Below, one piece after another: positions 8,999 through 17,926 of a DNA stretch of 64,000 nucleotides. A program made the translations under genes and the position numbers. This stretch comes from an uncultured Clostridia bacterium (GTDB lineage: Bacteria; Bacillota; Clostridia; TANB77; CAG-508): the NCBI GenBank assembly GCA_934167965.1, contig CAKPMJ010000005.1, positions 62,001 to 126,000 of the forward strand. Reading direction: 5' to 3'. Each line of letters opens with the position of its first letter. The stretch's first letter is position 1. The notes under the pieces were generated by a model. That model was given only the letters and a program-made list of their open reading frames with translations, searched no databases and was not told where the DNA came from.

Positions 8999-11900
8999 AT
9001 GGACAAAAATATACTACATGTAGGGCTAGACGTAGGATCTACAACTGTAAAAATAATTGTAATGAATGACAATAGAGAAATTATATATAAAGATTATCAA
9101 AGACACTACTCAGATACTAAAAATACTGTTTGTAGTGTTTTAGATGATTTAAACAAAAAATATCCAGGTAATGATTTTACTTTATCATTAACTGGATCAG
9201 GAGCAATATCTGTTGCTAAATTTTTAAAAGTTGATTTTATTCAAGAGGTTGTTGCTTGCAAAAGAGCAGTTGAAAAATATATACCTCAAACTGATGTTGT
9301 AATAGAATTAGGCGGAGAAGATGCTAAAATAATTTATTTTGATAAATCTATTGAGCAACGTATGAATGGTACATGTGCTGGTGGAACAGGTGCATTTATA
9401 GATCAGATGGCATCACTTTTACACACAGATACAGCAGGCTTAAATGAATATGCTAAAAATTATGATATGATTTATCCAATAGCATCACGTTGTGGTGTTT
9501 TTGCAAAAACAGATATACAACCATTAATAAATGAAGGAGCTGCAAAAGAAGATATAGCAGCATCTATATTTCAAGCTGTTGTAAATCAAACAATTAGTGG
9601 ACTAGCTTGTGGTAGACCAATTAGAGGTAAAGTTGCGTTTTTAGGAGGACCACTTACATATTTATCAGAGTTAAGGCAAAGATTTATAGAAACATTACAT
9701 TTAGGTCCTGATGAAATAATAGTTCCTGAAGAGGCTCATCTTTTAGTAGCACAAGGAGCAGCACTTGAATCTTTAAGAACAAAAGCATTTTCAAACCAAG
9801 AACTTGCACAAAAAATAGATAATTTGCGTAATTCACAAGATAATACAACACATCCTTTAGAACCTTTATTTGAAAATGAAGAGTCTTATAGAGAATTTCA
9901 AGAAAGACACCAAAAAGCAACTGTACAAAAACGTGAATTATTGGGATTTAAAGGAGATTGCTTCTTAGGATTAGATGCAGGTTCAACTACTACAAAACTA
10001 GTTCTGGTAGATAGAGATGGAAATTTACTTTATTCTTTATATGGAAGCAATGAAGGAAATCCGCTAGATAGTACTATAAAAATGATTAGAAAATTATATA
10101 GTGTCTTACCAGAAGGTGCGGATTTAAGGTTTAGTGGTGTTACAGGATATGGAGAAAAGTTAATCCAAACAGCGTTAAACTTAGATATTGGAGAAATTGA
10201 AACAATAGCGCATTACACAGCAGCTAAACAATTTGAACCAGATGTAACAAGTATTGTTGATATTGGTGGACAAGATATGAAATATATCAAACTAAAAAAT
10301 GGTGGTATTGACAATATAATGCTAAATGAAGCATGTTCATCAGGTTGTGGATCTTTTATAGAAACTTTTGCACATAGCTTAGGACTAGAAATAAATGAAT
10401 TTGTAGAGCAAGCATTACATTCAAGAAGACCAGTAGATTTAGGCTCAAGATGTACGGTATTTATGAATTCAAAGATAAAACAAGCACAAAAAGAAGGATA
10501 TACAGTTGGAGATATATCAAGTGGACTTTCTTATTCTGTCATTAAAAATGCTATTCAAAAGGTTATGAAAGTTAGGGATACAGAGACATTAGGTAACCAT
10601 ATTGTGGTTCAAGGAGGTACTTTTTATAATGATGCTGTACTTCGTGCGTTTGAAAAAATAGTTAATAAAGAAGTTATAAGACCAGACATTGCTGGACTTA
10701 TGGGTGCGTATGGAATGGCATTAATTGCAAAAGAACAATTTGAAACCAATATGGACATGGAATATCATTCTACAATTTGCAAATTAGAAGAATTGGACAA
10801 GTTAGATATAAAAGTAAATCACACACGTTGTAATGGTTGTGAAAACAAATGCAAACTAACTATAAATATATTTAATAATGGAAAAAGATATATATCAGGA
10901 AATAGATGTGAAAAAGGTGCTGGAGTTGTTAGTAAAAATGCTAATTTACCTAATTTAGTCAAATATAAAAATGACAGAATTTTTGGATATGAACCTATAG
11001 AAGAACAATATGCTACAAGAGGAACACTTGGAATCCCAAGAGTATTAAATATGTATGAAGATTATCCATTCTGGTTTACATTTTTTACAAATCTTGGATT
11101 TAGAGTTATTATATCAGAAAAAAGTACAAGACATACTTATGAAAAAGGTATAGAATCAATGCCTTCTGAGTCAGTATGTTACCCAGCAAAACTTTCTCAC
11201 GGACATATAGAAAGTTTAATTGAAAAGGGAATTAAAACTATATTTTATCCATGTATGCCATATTCTAGAAAGGAATATGAAAAATCAGATAACAAATATA
11301 ATTGTCCTATAGTAATCTCTTATTCTGAGGTTTTAAAAAATAATGTTGAAGATTTGAAAAGAACAGATATTAAATTTATTAATCCATTTTTACCATTTGA
11401 AGAAGAAAACTTGGTAAAGAGAATTATGGAATTAGATGAATTTAAAGAATATAATTTTACAAAACAAGAATTAACAGAAGCTGCAAGAAAAGCTGAAGCT
11501 GAATATCAAAAGTGTAAACGAGATATTCAAGAAAAAGGAAGAGATACAGTTAGATATATAAATGAAAATAATTTAAAAGGAATTGTTTTAGCAGGAAGAC
11601 CATATCATATTGACCCTGAAATAAATCATGGAATTGATACATTAATTACATCATTAGGATTATGTGTTTTAACTGAAGATAGTATATCAAACTTAACAGA
11701 GCCAAAACGACCACTAAGAGTAGTTGATCAATGGGTATTCCACTCTAGGCTTTATGCTAGTGCAGACTTTGTCGGAAAAAATGATAACCTAGAACTAATA
11801 CAATTAAATTCATTTGGATGTGGCGTTGATGCTGTTACAACAGATCAAGTGGAAGAAATACTTACAAGTTATAATAAGATGTATACTTTAATAAAAATAG

Positions 11901-13312
11901 ACGAAGTAAATAATTTGGGAGCTGTAAAAATCCGTATACGTTCACTTTTAGCTAGTATGAATAAACGTTTAAAGGATAAAGAATTAGCTAAAGGAGATTA
12001 TGAAGTTAAGAAAAAATTATTTACTAAAGATATGAGGAAAGATTATACAATTTTAATTCCTCAAATGATACCAATTCATTTTGAGTTGTTAACTGCAGCT
12101 ATGCAGGCAAGTGGATATAATGCAGTTTTATTAAAGGATTGTACTCAACATACAGTTGAAGTTGGATTAAAATATGTAAATAATGATGCATGTTACCCAT
12201 CAATTTTAACAACTGGACAAATGATAGAAGCATTACAATCAGGAAAATATGATTTAAATAAAACAGCTGTAATCATGTCACAAACAGGTGGAGGTTGTAG
12301 AGCAACAAATTATATAGGATTTATTAGAAAAGCTCTTAAAGACGCAGGATTTGCTAATGTGCCTATAATATCATTTAATATTGTAGGTATGGAAAAGACG
12401 TCTGGATTTAAATTGACTCCTAGATTAATGGAAAAATTGTTAAGAGCTGTAATTTTAGGAGACTTACTTCAAAAGTTGTTACATAAAAATAGAGCCTATG
12501 AAATAAATAAAGGTGAAACAGATGCTCTTTATAACATGTGGATGAAAAAGAGTAAGGATCTTGTTGCTAAGTCTACAAATAAGGAATTTAAACAAGCTAT
12601 TTATGATATGGTTAATGACTTCGAGAAAATAGAACTAGATACATCTATTAAAAAACCTAAAGTGGGTGTAGTTGGAGAAGTACTTATAAAATATCATCCA
12701 TTTGGAAATAATTATGTAGCAGATTTATTAGAAAAAGAAGGCGCTGAAGTAGTATTACCTGACTTTATGGGATTTGTAAAGTTTATGTGCACACATAAAA
12801 TTACATTTAATAGTTTATTAAATATAAATAAAACATCATCTAAAGTTATGAAAATTGCTATTAAATTAATAGATTTATTAGAAAAAGATATAAGAGCGGC
12901 TTTAATGTTATCTAAGAAAAACTATCTAATGCCTTGCAATATTTGGCACTTAGAAGAACAAGTTAAAGATGTATTATCTATTGGTAACCAAACAGGTGAA
13001 GGTTGGTTCTTGACTGCAGAGATGATTGAATATATAGAAAATGATATTCCAAATATTGTTTGTGTTCAACCATTTGCATGTTTACCAAACCATGTAGTTG
13101 GTAAAGGTGTTATAAAAACTATCAGAAATAAGTATCCTATGGCTAATATTACTCCTGTTGATTATGATCCAGGAGCTAGTGAAACTAACCAAACTAATCG
13201 TATTAAACTTCTTATGACAGTTGCTAAAGATAATTTGGAATTACAAGAGAAAGAAAAAATTGCTTTAGAAAATGAAAATAAAGAGGTTAATAAAGCTAAT
13301 ATAAATAATTAA
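8999..13312 (+). CDS. Giant 2-hydroxyacyl-CoA dehydratase activase fusion (BadF/HgdC type)
   Basis: The 1437-residue protein contains two tandem activase domains. The first (about 1-265) has VGLDVGSTTVK, LGGEDAKI and Cys-containing NGTCAGGTG and SRCGVFAKTD. The second (about 320-585) has LGLDAGSTTTK, DIGGQDMKYI, EACSSGCGSF and SRCTVF. A Cys-rich linker (TRCNGCENKCKL, about 630) leads to a DUF2229-type region (about 680-900) and a C-terminal dehydratase-like region with further conserved Cys (NNDACYPS, TGGGCRATN). Activases use ATP and a subunit-bridging [4Fe-4S] cluster to inject an electron into a dehydratase. This long form stands alone without dehydratase subunits, so its substrate is unknown. 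Family well recognised, role inferred. Confidence 0.9.
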   Translation: MDKNILHVGLDVGSTTVKIIVMNDNREIIYKDYQRHYSDTKNTVCSVLDDLNKKYPGNDFTLSLTGSGAISVAKFLKVDFIQEVVACKRAVEKYIPQTDVVIELGGEDAKIIYFDKSIEQRMNGTCAGGTGAFIDQMASLLHTDTAGLNEYAKNYDMIYPIASRCGVFAKTDIQPLINEGAAKEDIAASIFQAVVNQTISGLACGRPIRGKVAFLGGPLTYLSELRQRFIETLHLGPDEIIVPEEAHLLVAQGAALESLRTKAFSNQELAQKIDNLRNSQDNTTHPLEPLFENEESYREFQERHQKATVQKRELLGFKGDCFLGLDAGSTTTKLVLVDRDGNLLYSLYGSNEGNPLDSTIKMIRKLYSVLPEGADLRFSGVTGYGEKLIQTALNLDIGEIETIAHYTAAKQFEPDVTSIVDIGGQDMKYIKLKNGGIDNIMLNEACSSGCGSFIETFAHSLGLEINEFVEQALHSRRPVDLGSRCTVFMNSKIKQAQKEGYTVGDISSGLSYSVIKNAIQKVMKVRDTETLGNHIVVQGGTFYNDAVLRAFEKIVNKEVIRPDIAGLMGAYGMALIAKEQFETNMDMEYHSTICKLEELDKLDIKVNHTRCNGCENKCKLTINIFNNGKRYISGNRCEKGAGVVSKNANLPNLVKYKNDRIFGYEPIEEQYATRGTLGIPRVLNMYEDYPFWFTFFTNLGFRVIISEKSTRHTYEKGIESMPSESVCYPAKLSHGHIESLIEKGIKTIFYPCMPYSRKEYEKSDNKYNCPIVISYSEVLKNNVEDLKRTDIKFINPFLPFEEENLVKRIMELDEFKEYNFTKQELTEAARKAEAEYQKCKRDIQEKGRDTVRYINENNLKGIVLAGRPYHIDPEINHGIDTLITSLGLCVLTEDSISNLTEPKRPLRVVDQWVFHSRLYASADFVGKNDNLELIQLNSFGCGVDAVTTDQVEEILTSYNKMYTLIKIDEVNNLGAVKIRIRSLLASMNKRLKDKELAKGDYEVKKKLFTKDMRKDYTILIPQMIPIHFELLTAAMQASGYNAVLLKDCTQHTVEVGLKYVNNDACYPSILTTGQMIEALQSGKYDLNKTAVIMSQTGGGCRATNYIGFIRKALKDAGFANVPIISFNIVGMEKTSGFKLTPRLMEKLLRAVILGDLLQKLLHKNRAYEINKGETDALYNMWMKKSKDLVAKSTNKEFKQAIYDMVNDFEKIELDTSIKKPKVGVVGEVLIKYHPFGNNYVADLLEKEGAEVVLPDFMGFVKFMCTHKITFNSLLNINKTSSKVMKIAIKLIDLLEKDIRAALMLSKKNYLMPCNIWHLEEQVKDVLSIGNQTGEGWFLTAEMIEYIENDIPNIVCVQPFACLPNHVVGKGVIKTIRNKYPMANITPVDYDPGASETNQTNRIKLLMTVAKDNLELQEKEKIALENENKEVNKANINN

Positions 13313-13334
13313 ATAAATTCAAATAAAATTATAT

Positions 13335-13377
13335 AAAATCATAGAAAATCATATAAGGCGATTTTCTATGATTTTTC
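13335..13377 (+). terminator. Rho-independent terminator
   Basis: A 16-base stem (13335-13350 with 13360-13375) and a nine-base loop, followed by a T-rich run; ends the activase gene. Confidence 0.88.
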
Positions 13378-13431
13378 TTATGTTTTCTTTTTTTATCTAT
13401 TTTTAAGAATTTTTTACGATTTTTTTCGAAT

Positions 13432-13668
13432 TTATTTTAATATTTTATATAACCTAATATAATTATAAAATTTATTAAAATTATTTAAAAAACACTCTAC
13501 TTCATTTAAAGAACAAATAGTATTTTTTTTTATTTTTTTAAAATCAAATTTAATTTTTTTCTTTTTGAGTTTAGGAGGTGGTGGACCAGGTGGAAGTTTA
13601 GGTGGTGTACAAGGAGGCTTTGGCGGTGATGGATTTCCTCTAGATTTTGTATAAATTCTCTTATCCAT
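13432..13668 (-). CDS. Small proline-rich basic protein, unknown
   Basis: This 78-residue protein opens with a Pro-rich part (PSPPKPPCTPPKLPPG, then PPPP), followed by a Lys-rich stretch (KLKKKKIKFDFKKIKKN) and an Asn/Tyr-rich end. A canonical SD (AAGGAG) sits eight bases before the ATG, which argues that it is translated. The start codon touches the -35 box of the divergent trmN6 promoter. I do not recognise a family. The Pro-Pro runs would be expected to need elongation factor P. Confidence 0.5.
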   Translation of the reverse strand: MDKRIYTKSRGNPSPPKPPCTPPKLPPGPPPPKLKKKKIKFDFKKIKKNTICSLNEVECFLNNFNKFYNYIRLYKILK

Positions 13669-13696
13669 TGAAAAAACTCCTTTTTTATAGTATAAT
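13668..13696 (+). promoter_or_regulatory. Sigma-A promoter of trmN6-rsmI
   Basis: TTGAAA (13668-13673), 17-base spacer and TATAAT (13691-13696), about 30 bases from the trmN6 ATG. Confidence 0.8.
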
Positions 13697-13724
13697 ATGT
13701 AAAGTTAAAAGTAAAGGTGATGTT

Positions 13725-14468
13725 ATGTTAAAAGAAAATGAGAGAATAGATGACTTAGAATTTAAAGATTTAAAAATAATACAAAATAAAAACGGATTTT
13801 GCTTTGGGATGGATAGTGTATTACTTTCTGATTTTGCAAAAAATATAAAGAACGCAAAAGTAATTGATCTAGGCACAGGAACAGGAATTATTAATATATT
13901 ACTTTCAGGCAAAACTAATAATTGCAATTTTGTTGGAGTTGAAATACAAGAAGAAGTTGCTGACATGGCAAAAAGAAGTATTGAATTAAATAATTTACAA
14001 AATAAAATAGAAATTATTAATGAAAATATTTTAAATTTAAAAAATATTTATAAAAAGGGAGAATTTGATGTAGTTGTTTCAAATCCTCCATATAAAAAGA
14101 TAAATACAGGTATAATTAATGATGAAGATAAAAAAATTATTTCTAGACACGAGATTACAGCAAGTTTAGAAGATTTTATACATATTTCTTCATATTTATT
14201 AAAAGATTATGGTGAATTTTATATGGTGCATAGACCAGAGAGACTAGTAGATATTTTTTCTATTATGAGAAAAGAAAAAATTGAGCCTAAAAAAATTAAA
14301 TTTGTGTATCCAAATGTAAATAAGAAAACAAACTTAGTGTTAATAAAAGGAGTAAAATTAGGGAATCCATTTTTAGAATTTGATGACAATTTATATGTTT
14401 ATAATTTAGATGGCACATATACAAATGATATTTTAAAAATATATAATAAGTTAGGAGTAGAGAAATGA
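13725..14468 (+). CDS. trmN6: tRNA1(Val) adenine-N6 methyltransferase-like (TrmN6/YabB)
   Basis: This 247-residue SAM-dependent methyltransferase has VIDLGTGTGIINILLSG as the SAM-binding glycine loop and VVSNPPYKK as the NPPY motif of amino-group (N6-adenine) methyltransferases. The ATG at 13725 is chosen over an in-frame upstream TTG because it follows AAAGGTGA and because the promoter lies between them. Order methyltransferase-rsmI-abrB is the same as yabB-rsmI-abrB in Bacillus subtilis. The stop overlaps rsmI by four bases (ATGA). Confidence 0.88.
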   Translation: MLKENERIDDLEFKDLKIIQNKNGFCFGMDSVLLSDFAKNIKNAKVIDLGTGTGIINILLSGKTNNCNFVGVEIQEEVADMAKRSIELNNLQNKIEIINENILNLKNIYKKGEFDVVVSNPPYKKINTGIINDEDKKIISRHEITASLEDFIHISSYLLKDYGEFYMVHRPERLVDIFSIMRKEKIEPKKIKFVYPNVNKKTNLVLIKGVKLGNPFLEFDDNLYVYNLDGTYTNDILKIYNKLGVEK

Positions 14469-15292
14469 GTGGAAAATTATATTTAGTAGCAACACCTATA
14501 GGAAATTTAGAAGATATTACATTTAGAGCTTTGAGGATCTTAAAAGAAGTTGATTTGATTGCAGCAGAAGATACAAGAAATACACTAAAATTATTGAATC
14601 ATTATGAAATAACAAAACCTTTAATTAGTTATCATAGACATAATGAAGAAATAAAAAAAGATAATTTAATTGATAAATTAAAAAATGGGGAAAACATTGC
14701 CATAGTTACAGATGCTGGAACTCCTGGTATTTCTGATCCGGGAGAAGTTATTGTTAAAGAAGCGATAGAGAATAATATAGAAGTAATTTCAATACCAGGT
14801 GCATGTGCAGCAATTAATGCATTAATTTGTTCTGGATTAGATACAAAAGAATTTGTTTTTTTAGGATTTTTACCTATAAATAAAAAATTAAGAAAAATAA
14901 AATTAGAAGAAATTAAAAATGAAAATAAAACTTTAATATTATATGAAGCACCCCATAAAATGAAAGAAACGTTACAAGATTTAAAGAGTATTCTAGATAA
15001 TCGAAAGGTTGTATTAGCAAGAGAGCTTACGAAAATACATGAAGAATTTATTAGAGGAAGTATAGACGAAGTTATGTCTAAAAGTGAAAATATTAAGGGA
15101 GAAATGATTTTAGTTATTGAAGGATGTGAAAAAGTAGAAAAAGAAAGTGAGTTGAATAATTTATCTTTAGATGAACATTATAATTTCTACGAAAGACAGG
15201 GATTAGACAAAAAAGAAATTATAAAAAAAATTGCTAAAGACAGAGGAAAAAATAAAAATGATATATATATGTTGTTTTTAGAAAAAAAATAA
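14465..15292 (+). CDS. rsmI: 16S rRNA 2'-O-methyltransferase RsmI
   Basis: This 275-residue tetrapyrrole-methylase-fold protein carries the full set of RsmI motifs: LYLVATPIGNLEDIT at the start, AAEDTRNTLKLL, SYHRHNE, VTDAGTPGISDPG and LYEAPHKM. It methylates the ribose of C1402 of 16S rRNA with SAM as donor. It overlaps trmN6 by four bases, giving translational coupling. Length is normal for the family. Confidence 0.96.
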   Translation: MSGKLYLVATPIGNLEDITFRALRILKEVDLIAAEDTRNTLKLLNHYEITKPLISYHRHNEEIKKDNLIDKLKNGENIAIVTDAGTPGISDPGEVIVKEAIENNIEVISIPGACAAINALICSGLDTKEFVFLGFLPINKKLRKIKLEEIKNENKTLILYEAPHKMKETLQDLKSILDNRKVVLARELTKIHEEFIRGSIDEVMSKSENIKGEMILVIEGCEKVEKESELNNLSLDEHYNFYERQGLDKKEIIKKIAKDRGKNKNDIYMLFLEKK

Positions 15293-15322
15293 AAAAGTTT
15301 GCAATCAAATGCAAACTTTTTT
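15291..15322. terminator. Bidirectional terminator rsmI/abrB
   Basis: Stem AAAAAAGTTTGC/GCAAACTTTTTT with an eight-base loop between convergent rsmI and abrB. Confidence 0.9.
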
Positions 15323-15557
15323 ATTTTAAATTCTCAATACATTTAGAACAAATTAATTTATCCTTATATGATATTAAATTATTAGTACTTCCACAGAAAA
15401 TACAATTAGTTTGAAATTTTTTCAATATTATAGAAGAACCTTCCACATATATTTCTAAAGGATCTTTTTCCTCAATATCTAACTTACTTCTTATTTCCTT
15501 AGGTATAACGACTCTACCTAATTCATCTACTCTTCTTACCATACCTGTTGATTTCAT
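15321..15557 (-). CDS. abrB: AbrB/SpoVT-family transition-state regulator with zinc ribbon-like tail
   Basis: Residues 1-50 are a canonical SpoVT-AbrB DNA-binding domain (STGMVRRVDELGRVVIPKEIR). The last 28 residues carry two Cys pairs (CIFCG and CSKC) that look like a small zinc ribbon, where B. subtilis AbrB has its multimerisation tail. AbrB-type proteins repress post-exponential genes until Spo0A~P shuts off their synthesis. The position next to rsmI on the opposite strand is the same as in B. subtilis. SD GGAGG precedes the ATG. Confidence 0.9.
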   Translation of the reverse strand: MKSTGMVRRVDELGRVVIPKEIRSKLDIEEKDPLEIYVEGSSIILKKFQTNCIFCGSTNNLISYKDKLICSKCIENLK

Positions 15558-15584
15558 ACTTTTTTCCTCCTTTATGCTACATTT

Positions 15585-15634
15585 TTCGATTATTTTTTCT
15601 ATAATAATATACCATAAATTACCATATTGGTCAA
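15585..15634 (-). promoter_or_regulatory. abrB promoter with degenerate Spo0A-like box downstream
   Basis: On the minus strand TTGACC (15629-15634), 17-base spacer and TATATT (15606-15611). A degenerate 0A box, AATCGAA followed by AAAA (15585-15591, five of seven matches to TGTCGAA), lies about ten bases inside the transcript, near where Spo0A represses B. subtilis abrB. The promoter is convincing; the box is tentative. Confidence 0.55.
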
Positions 15635-15701
15635 TAAATTTTTATATATTTTGTGTTATTTTTTTCCAATTCGAATAAGTTTTAGTTAGGGGTGGAAAAA
15701 A

Positions 15702-16286
15702 ATGCTAAATATATTATGGCCAATTTTTATAATTATTTCTTATATTTATGCAATATTGACAGGTCATTTAGCAGAAATAAATAATTCTGTATTCGAGTCA
15801 ACAGAAAGTGCGATAAGTTTAGTTATAACTTTGTTTGGAACTATGTGTTTATGGAATGGACTTATGGAAATTGCAAAAAATACAAATTTAATAAATAGAC
15901 TTACAAAATTATTAGAACCAATTATTAACATGTTATTTGTTGGTGCAAAAAAAGATGAAAAAATAAAAAAAGATATTTCTATGAATGTTGTTACTAATAT
16001 GTTGGGGCTAGGAAATGCTGCTACACCATTGGGGCTAAAGGCAATGAAAGATATGCAAGAGAAAAATGATAATAAAAGTAAATTAACAGATGATATGGCT
16101 ACATTTATAATATTAAATACAGCATCAATTCAAATTATCCCAACAACTGTTATTGCAATTAGAATGTCATTAGGATCAGTAGAGCCTACAAAAATAATAT
16201 TTGCAGTATGGTTTTCCACAATTTGTGCTTTAATTGTGGGAATTGTTGTTACCAAAATTTGTATTAAGTTTAAAATTGGAGGATAA
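15702..16286 (+). CDS. spmA: Spore maturation protein SpmA
   Basis: This 194-residue nucleoside-transporter-gate-like membrane protein has the SpmA pattern: ESTESAISLVITLFGTMCLWNGLMEIA and TNMLGLGNAATPLGLKAMKDMQ, then a FIILNTASIQIIPTTVIAIR helix. SpmA with SpmB is needed for spore-core dehydration and cortex maturation in Bacillus. The stop is two bases before spmB. SD AGGGGTGG precedes the ATG. Expression from a mother-cell sigma factor is expected, but I could not fix a clear sigma-E box. Confidence 0.95.
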   Translation: MLNILWPIFIIISYIYAILTGHLAEINNSVFESTESAISLVITLFGTMCLWNGLMEIAKNTNLINRLTKLLEPIINMLFVGAKKDEKIKKDISMNVVTNMLGLGNAATPLGLKAMKDMQEKNDNKSKLTDDMATFIILNTASIQIIPTTVIAIRMSLGSVEPTKIIFAVWFSTICALIVGIVVTKICIKFKIGG

Positions 16287-16288
16287 AT

Positions 16289-16807
16289 ATGTATTATATT
16301 TCTAATATAGCAGTGCCAGCAATAATAGTGATTATATTGTTATATGGTTTGTCAGAAAAAAAGAATGTGTTTGATATATTTTTAGTTGGGGCTAAAGATG
16401 GTGCTAAAATGGTAATGGGTATTTTTCCAACTTTAATAGGTTTGTTTTTGGCGATTAAAGCATTAAGCAGTTCAGGAGTATTAGACTTTTTAATAGGAAT
16501 TTTATCTCCAATATTAGATTTATTAAAAATCCCAAAAGAAATTATGCCACTTGCAATGTTAAGACCAATTTCTGGAAGTGGTTCAATGGCTATTGCTACA
16601 GATATTATGAACAAATTTGGTGTAGATTCGAAAATAGGATTAATAACAGCTACAATTATGGGATCAACAGAGACTACATTATATACAATTGCAATTTACT
16701 CTAACTCGGTTGGGGTAAAGAAAACCAGGTTTGTTTTATTTGCATCATTGTGTGCAGATATAACAGGAATGATAGCATCTGTCGTTATTTGGCGATTTTT
16801 GTCGTAA
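16289..16807 (+). CDS. spmB: Spore maturation protein SpmB
   Basis: This 172-residue gate-domain membrane protein shows ARDGAK-like GAKDGAKMVMGIFPTLIGLFLAI, LRPISGSGSMAIATDIM and TIMGSTETTLYTIAIY, all typical of SpmB. It is directly coupled to spmA (two-base gap) and should form the second half of the same membrane complex. Confidence 0.95.
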   Translation: MYYISNIAVPAIIVIILLYGLSEKKNVFDIFLVGAKDGAKMVMGIFPTLIGLFLAIKALSSSGVLDFLIGILSPILDLLKIPKEIMPLAMLRPISGSGSMAIATDIMNKFGVDSKIGLITATIMGSTETTLYTIAIYSNSVGVKKTRFVLFASLCADITGMIASVVIWRFLS

Positions 16808-16815
16808 AGTTTTTG

Positions 16816-16844
16816 TTGACAAATTAGCTTTTTTGTTGTATTAT
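16816..16844 (+). promoter_or_regulatory. Strong sigma-A promoter of a short transcript
   Basis: TTGACA (16816-16821), exactly 17 bases, TATTAT (16839-16844). It begins right after the spmB stop and leads into the 37-codon frame at 16887. Confidence 0.8.
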
Positions 16845-16886
16845 CTTAGACAAGTTATACAAAATTTATTTCAAAGGAAGTTTTAA

Positions 16887-17000
16887 ATGAATTTAATAAT
16901 CTTAAAAATATTATTATTTATATCAATATTTTTTTTCGTGAAATTTATAGTAATAAAAATATTATCAAAAATTTTAATGAATAAAATAAAAGAAAATTAG
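16887..17000 (+). CDS. 37-residue hydrophobic membrane peptide
   Basis: The frame encodes 37 residues: a long Ile/Leu/Phe membrane helix (about residues 3-30) with interspersed Lys and a basic tail ending KIKEN. It has its own near-consensus promoter about 40 bases upstream and an SD (AAAGGAAG) at correct distance, so translation is likely. The 3' region is a large inverted repeat. No homologue is recognised. It could be a small membrane protein or a type I toxin-like peptide. Confidence 0.5.
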   Translation: MNLIILKILLFISIFFFVKFIVIKILSKILMNKIKEN

Positions 17001-17009
17001 TTTTTAATC

Positions 17010-17124
17010 TTGTAGAGAAAATAATTTTTTATTCTACAATCAATTATTTAGCCCCAATTAATAATTGTTATTATCATATATTCCCCTATAATTATGAAAA
17101 AAATATTTTTTATTTTCTCTACAA
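17010..17124. repeat. Long-range inverted repeat with alternative hairpin
   Basis: A 15-base arm at 17010-17024 (TTGTAGAGAAAATAA) is perfectly complementary to 17110-17124, followed by six T. The first seven bases can instead pair with TCTACAA at 17033-17039. A third hairpin (CAATTATT at 17041-17048 with 17060-17067) lies inside. It separates the convergent micro-gene and walJ and may act as a two-way terminator or switch. Confidence 0.6.
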
Positions 17125-17128
17125 TTTT

Positions 17129-17917
17129 TTATATATTTATAATATCACCGACTTGATCTCTACTTGCAACAGATAAATTAAATTTAGAGATATCGGTATT
17201 ATTTGAAATTAATTCATCAATAACAGTTTGATAAGCTAATGCAGGGAAGTTACTTTCTTTACTTAAGTGACCAAGCATAGCAGTTTTTAAACCGGAATTT
17301 GAAAGATAATTTATGACTTTTCCTGCCATTTCATTAGGCAAATGCCCATTTGGACCAGCAATACGTTGTTTTAAAACAAAAGGATATTTAGTATATTTTA
17401 AAACTTCAGGATCATAATTTGCTTCTAAAAGAAGAAATACACTATTTTCTAGTTTTTCTAATATTGCTTTATCCATATGTCCTATATCGGTTGCTATACT
17501 AATTTTTTTATTTTGACTAAAAAAGTTAAAGCCACAAGGGTCAGCTGCATCATGATATATTGAAAATGGATTAATTTCAATATCATTTATGCAAAATTTT
17601 TCATTTACATTAAATTTATGTATATTTTTATCTGATATTTTTTCTACCTGCTTAGGCATTGCATCAAAAGTTTTTTGATTTGCAAAAACAGGTATATCAA
17701 ATTTTTTAGATAAGTTACCCAAACTTTTTATATGGTCAGAATGTTCATGTGTAACTAAAATACCATTTAAAGAAGAAGGTTCTACATTAACCTTATCTAG
17801 ACCTTCTTCGATTTTCTTTAAACTTACACCGGCATCTATTAATAATTTAGTATTTTCTGTTTCAATAAATAAGCAATTTCCACTGCTTCCACTATATAAA
17901 CTACAAAAATTAAACAT
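17129..17917 (-). CDS. walJ: MBL-fold metallohydrolase WalJ (YycJ)-like
   Basis: This 262-residue metallo-beta-lactamase-fold hydrolase begins with CSLYSGSSGNCLFIE, characteristic of YycJ/WalJ, and has the metal-binding THEHSDH motif (about residues 56-62) and further His/Asp ligands. In Firmicutes walJ usually follows the walRK genes and is linked to cell-wall metabolism and DNA repair. Here it follows murA by nine bases, so it is likely cotranscribed with a peptidoglycan gene. Confidence 0.88.
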   Translation of the reverse strand: MFNFCSLYSGSSGNCLFIETENTKLLIDAGVSLKKIEEGLDKVNVEPSSLNGILVTHEHSDHIKSLGNLSKKFDIPVFANQKTFDAMPKQVEKISDKNIHKFNVNEKFCINDIEINPFSIYHDAADPCGFNFFSQNKKISIATDIGHMDKAILEKLENSVFLLLEANYDPEVLKYTKYPFVLKQRIAGPNGHLPNEMAGKVINYLSNSGLKTAMLGHLSKESNFPALAYQTVIDELISNNTDISKFNLSVASRDQVGDIINI

Positions 17918-17926
17918 GTTTTTTTC

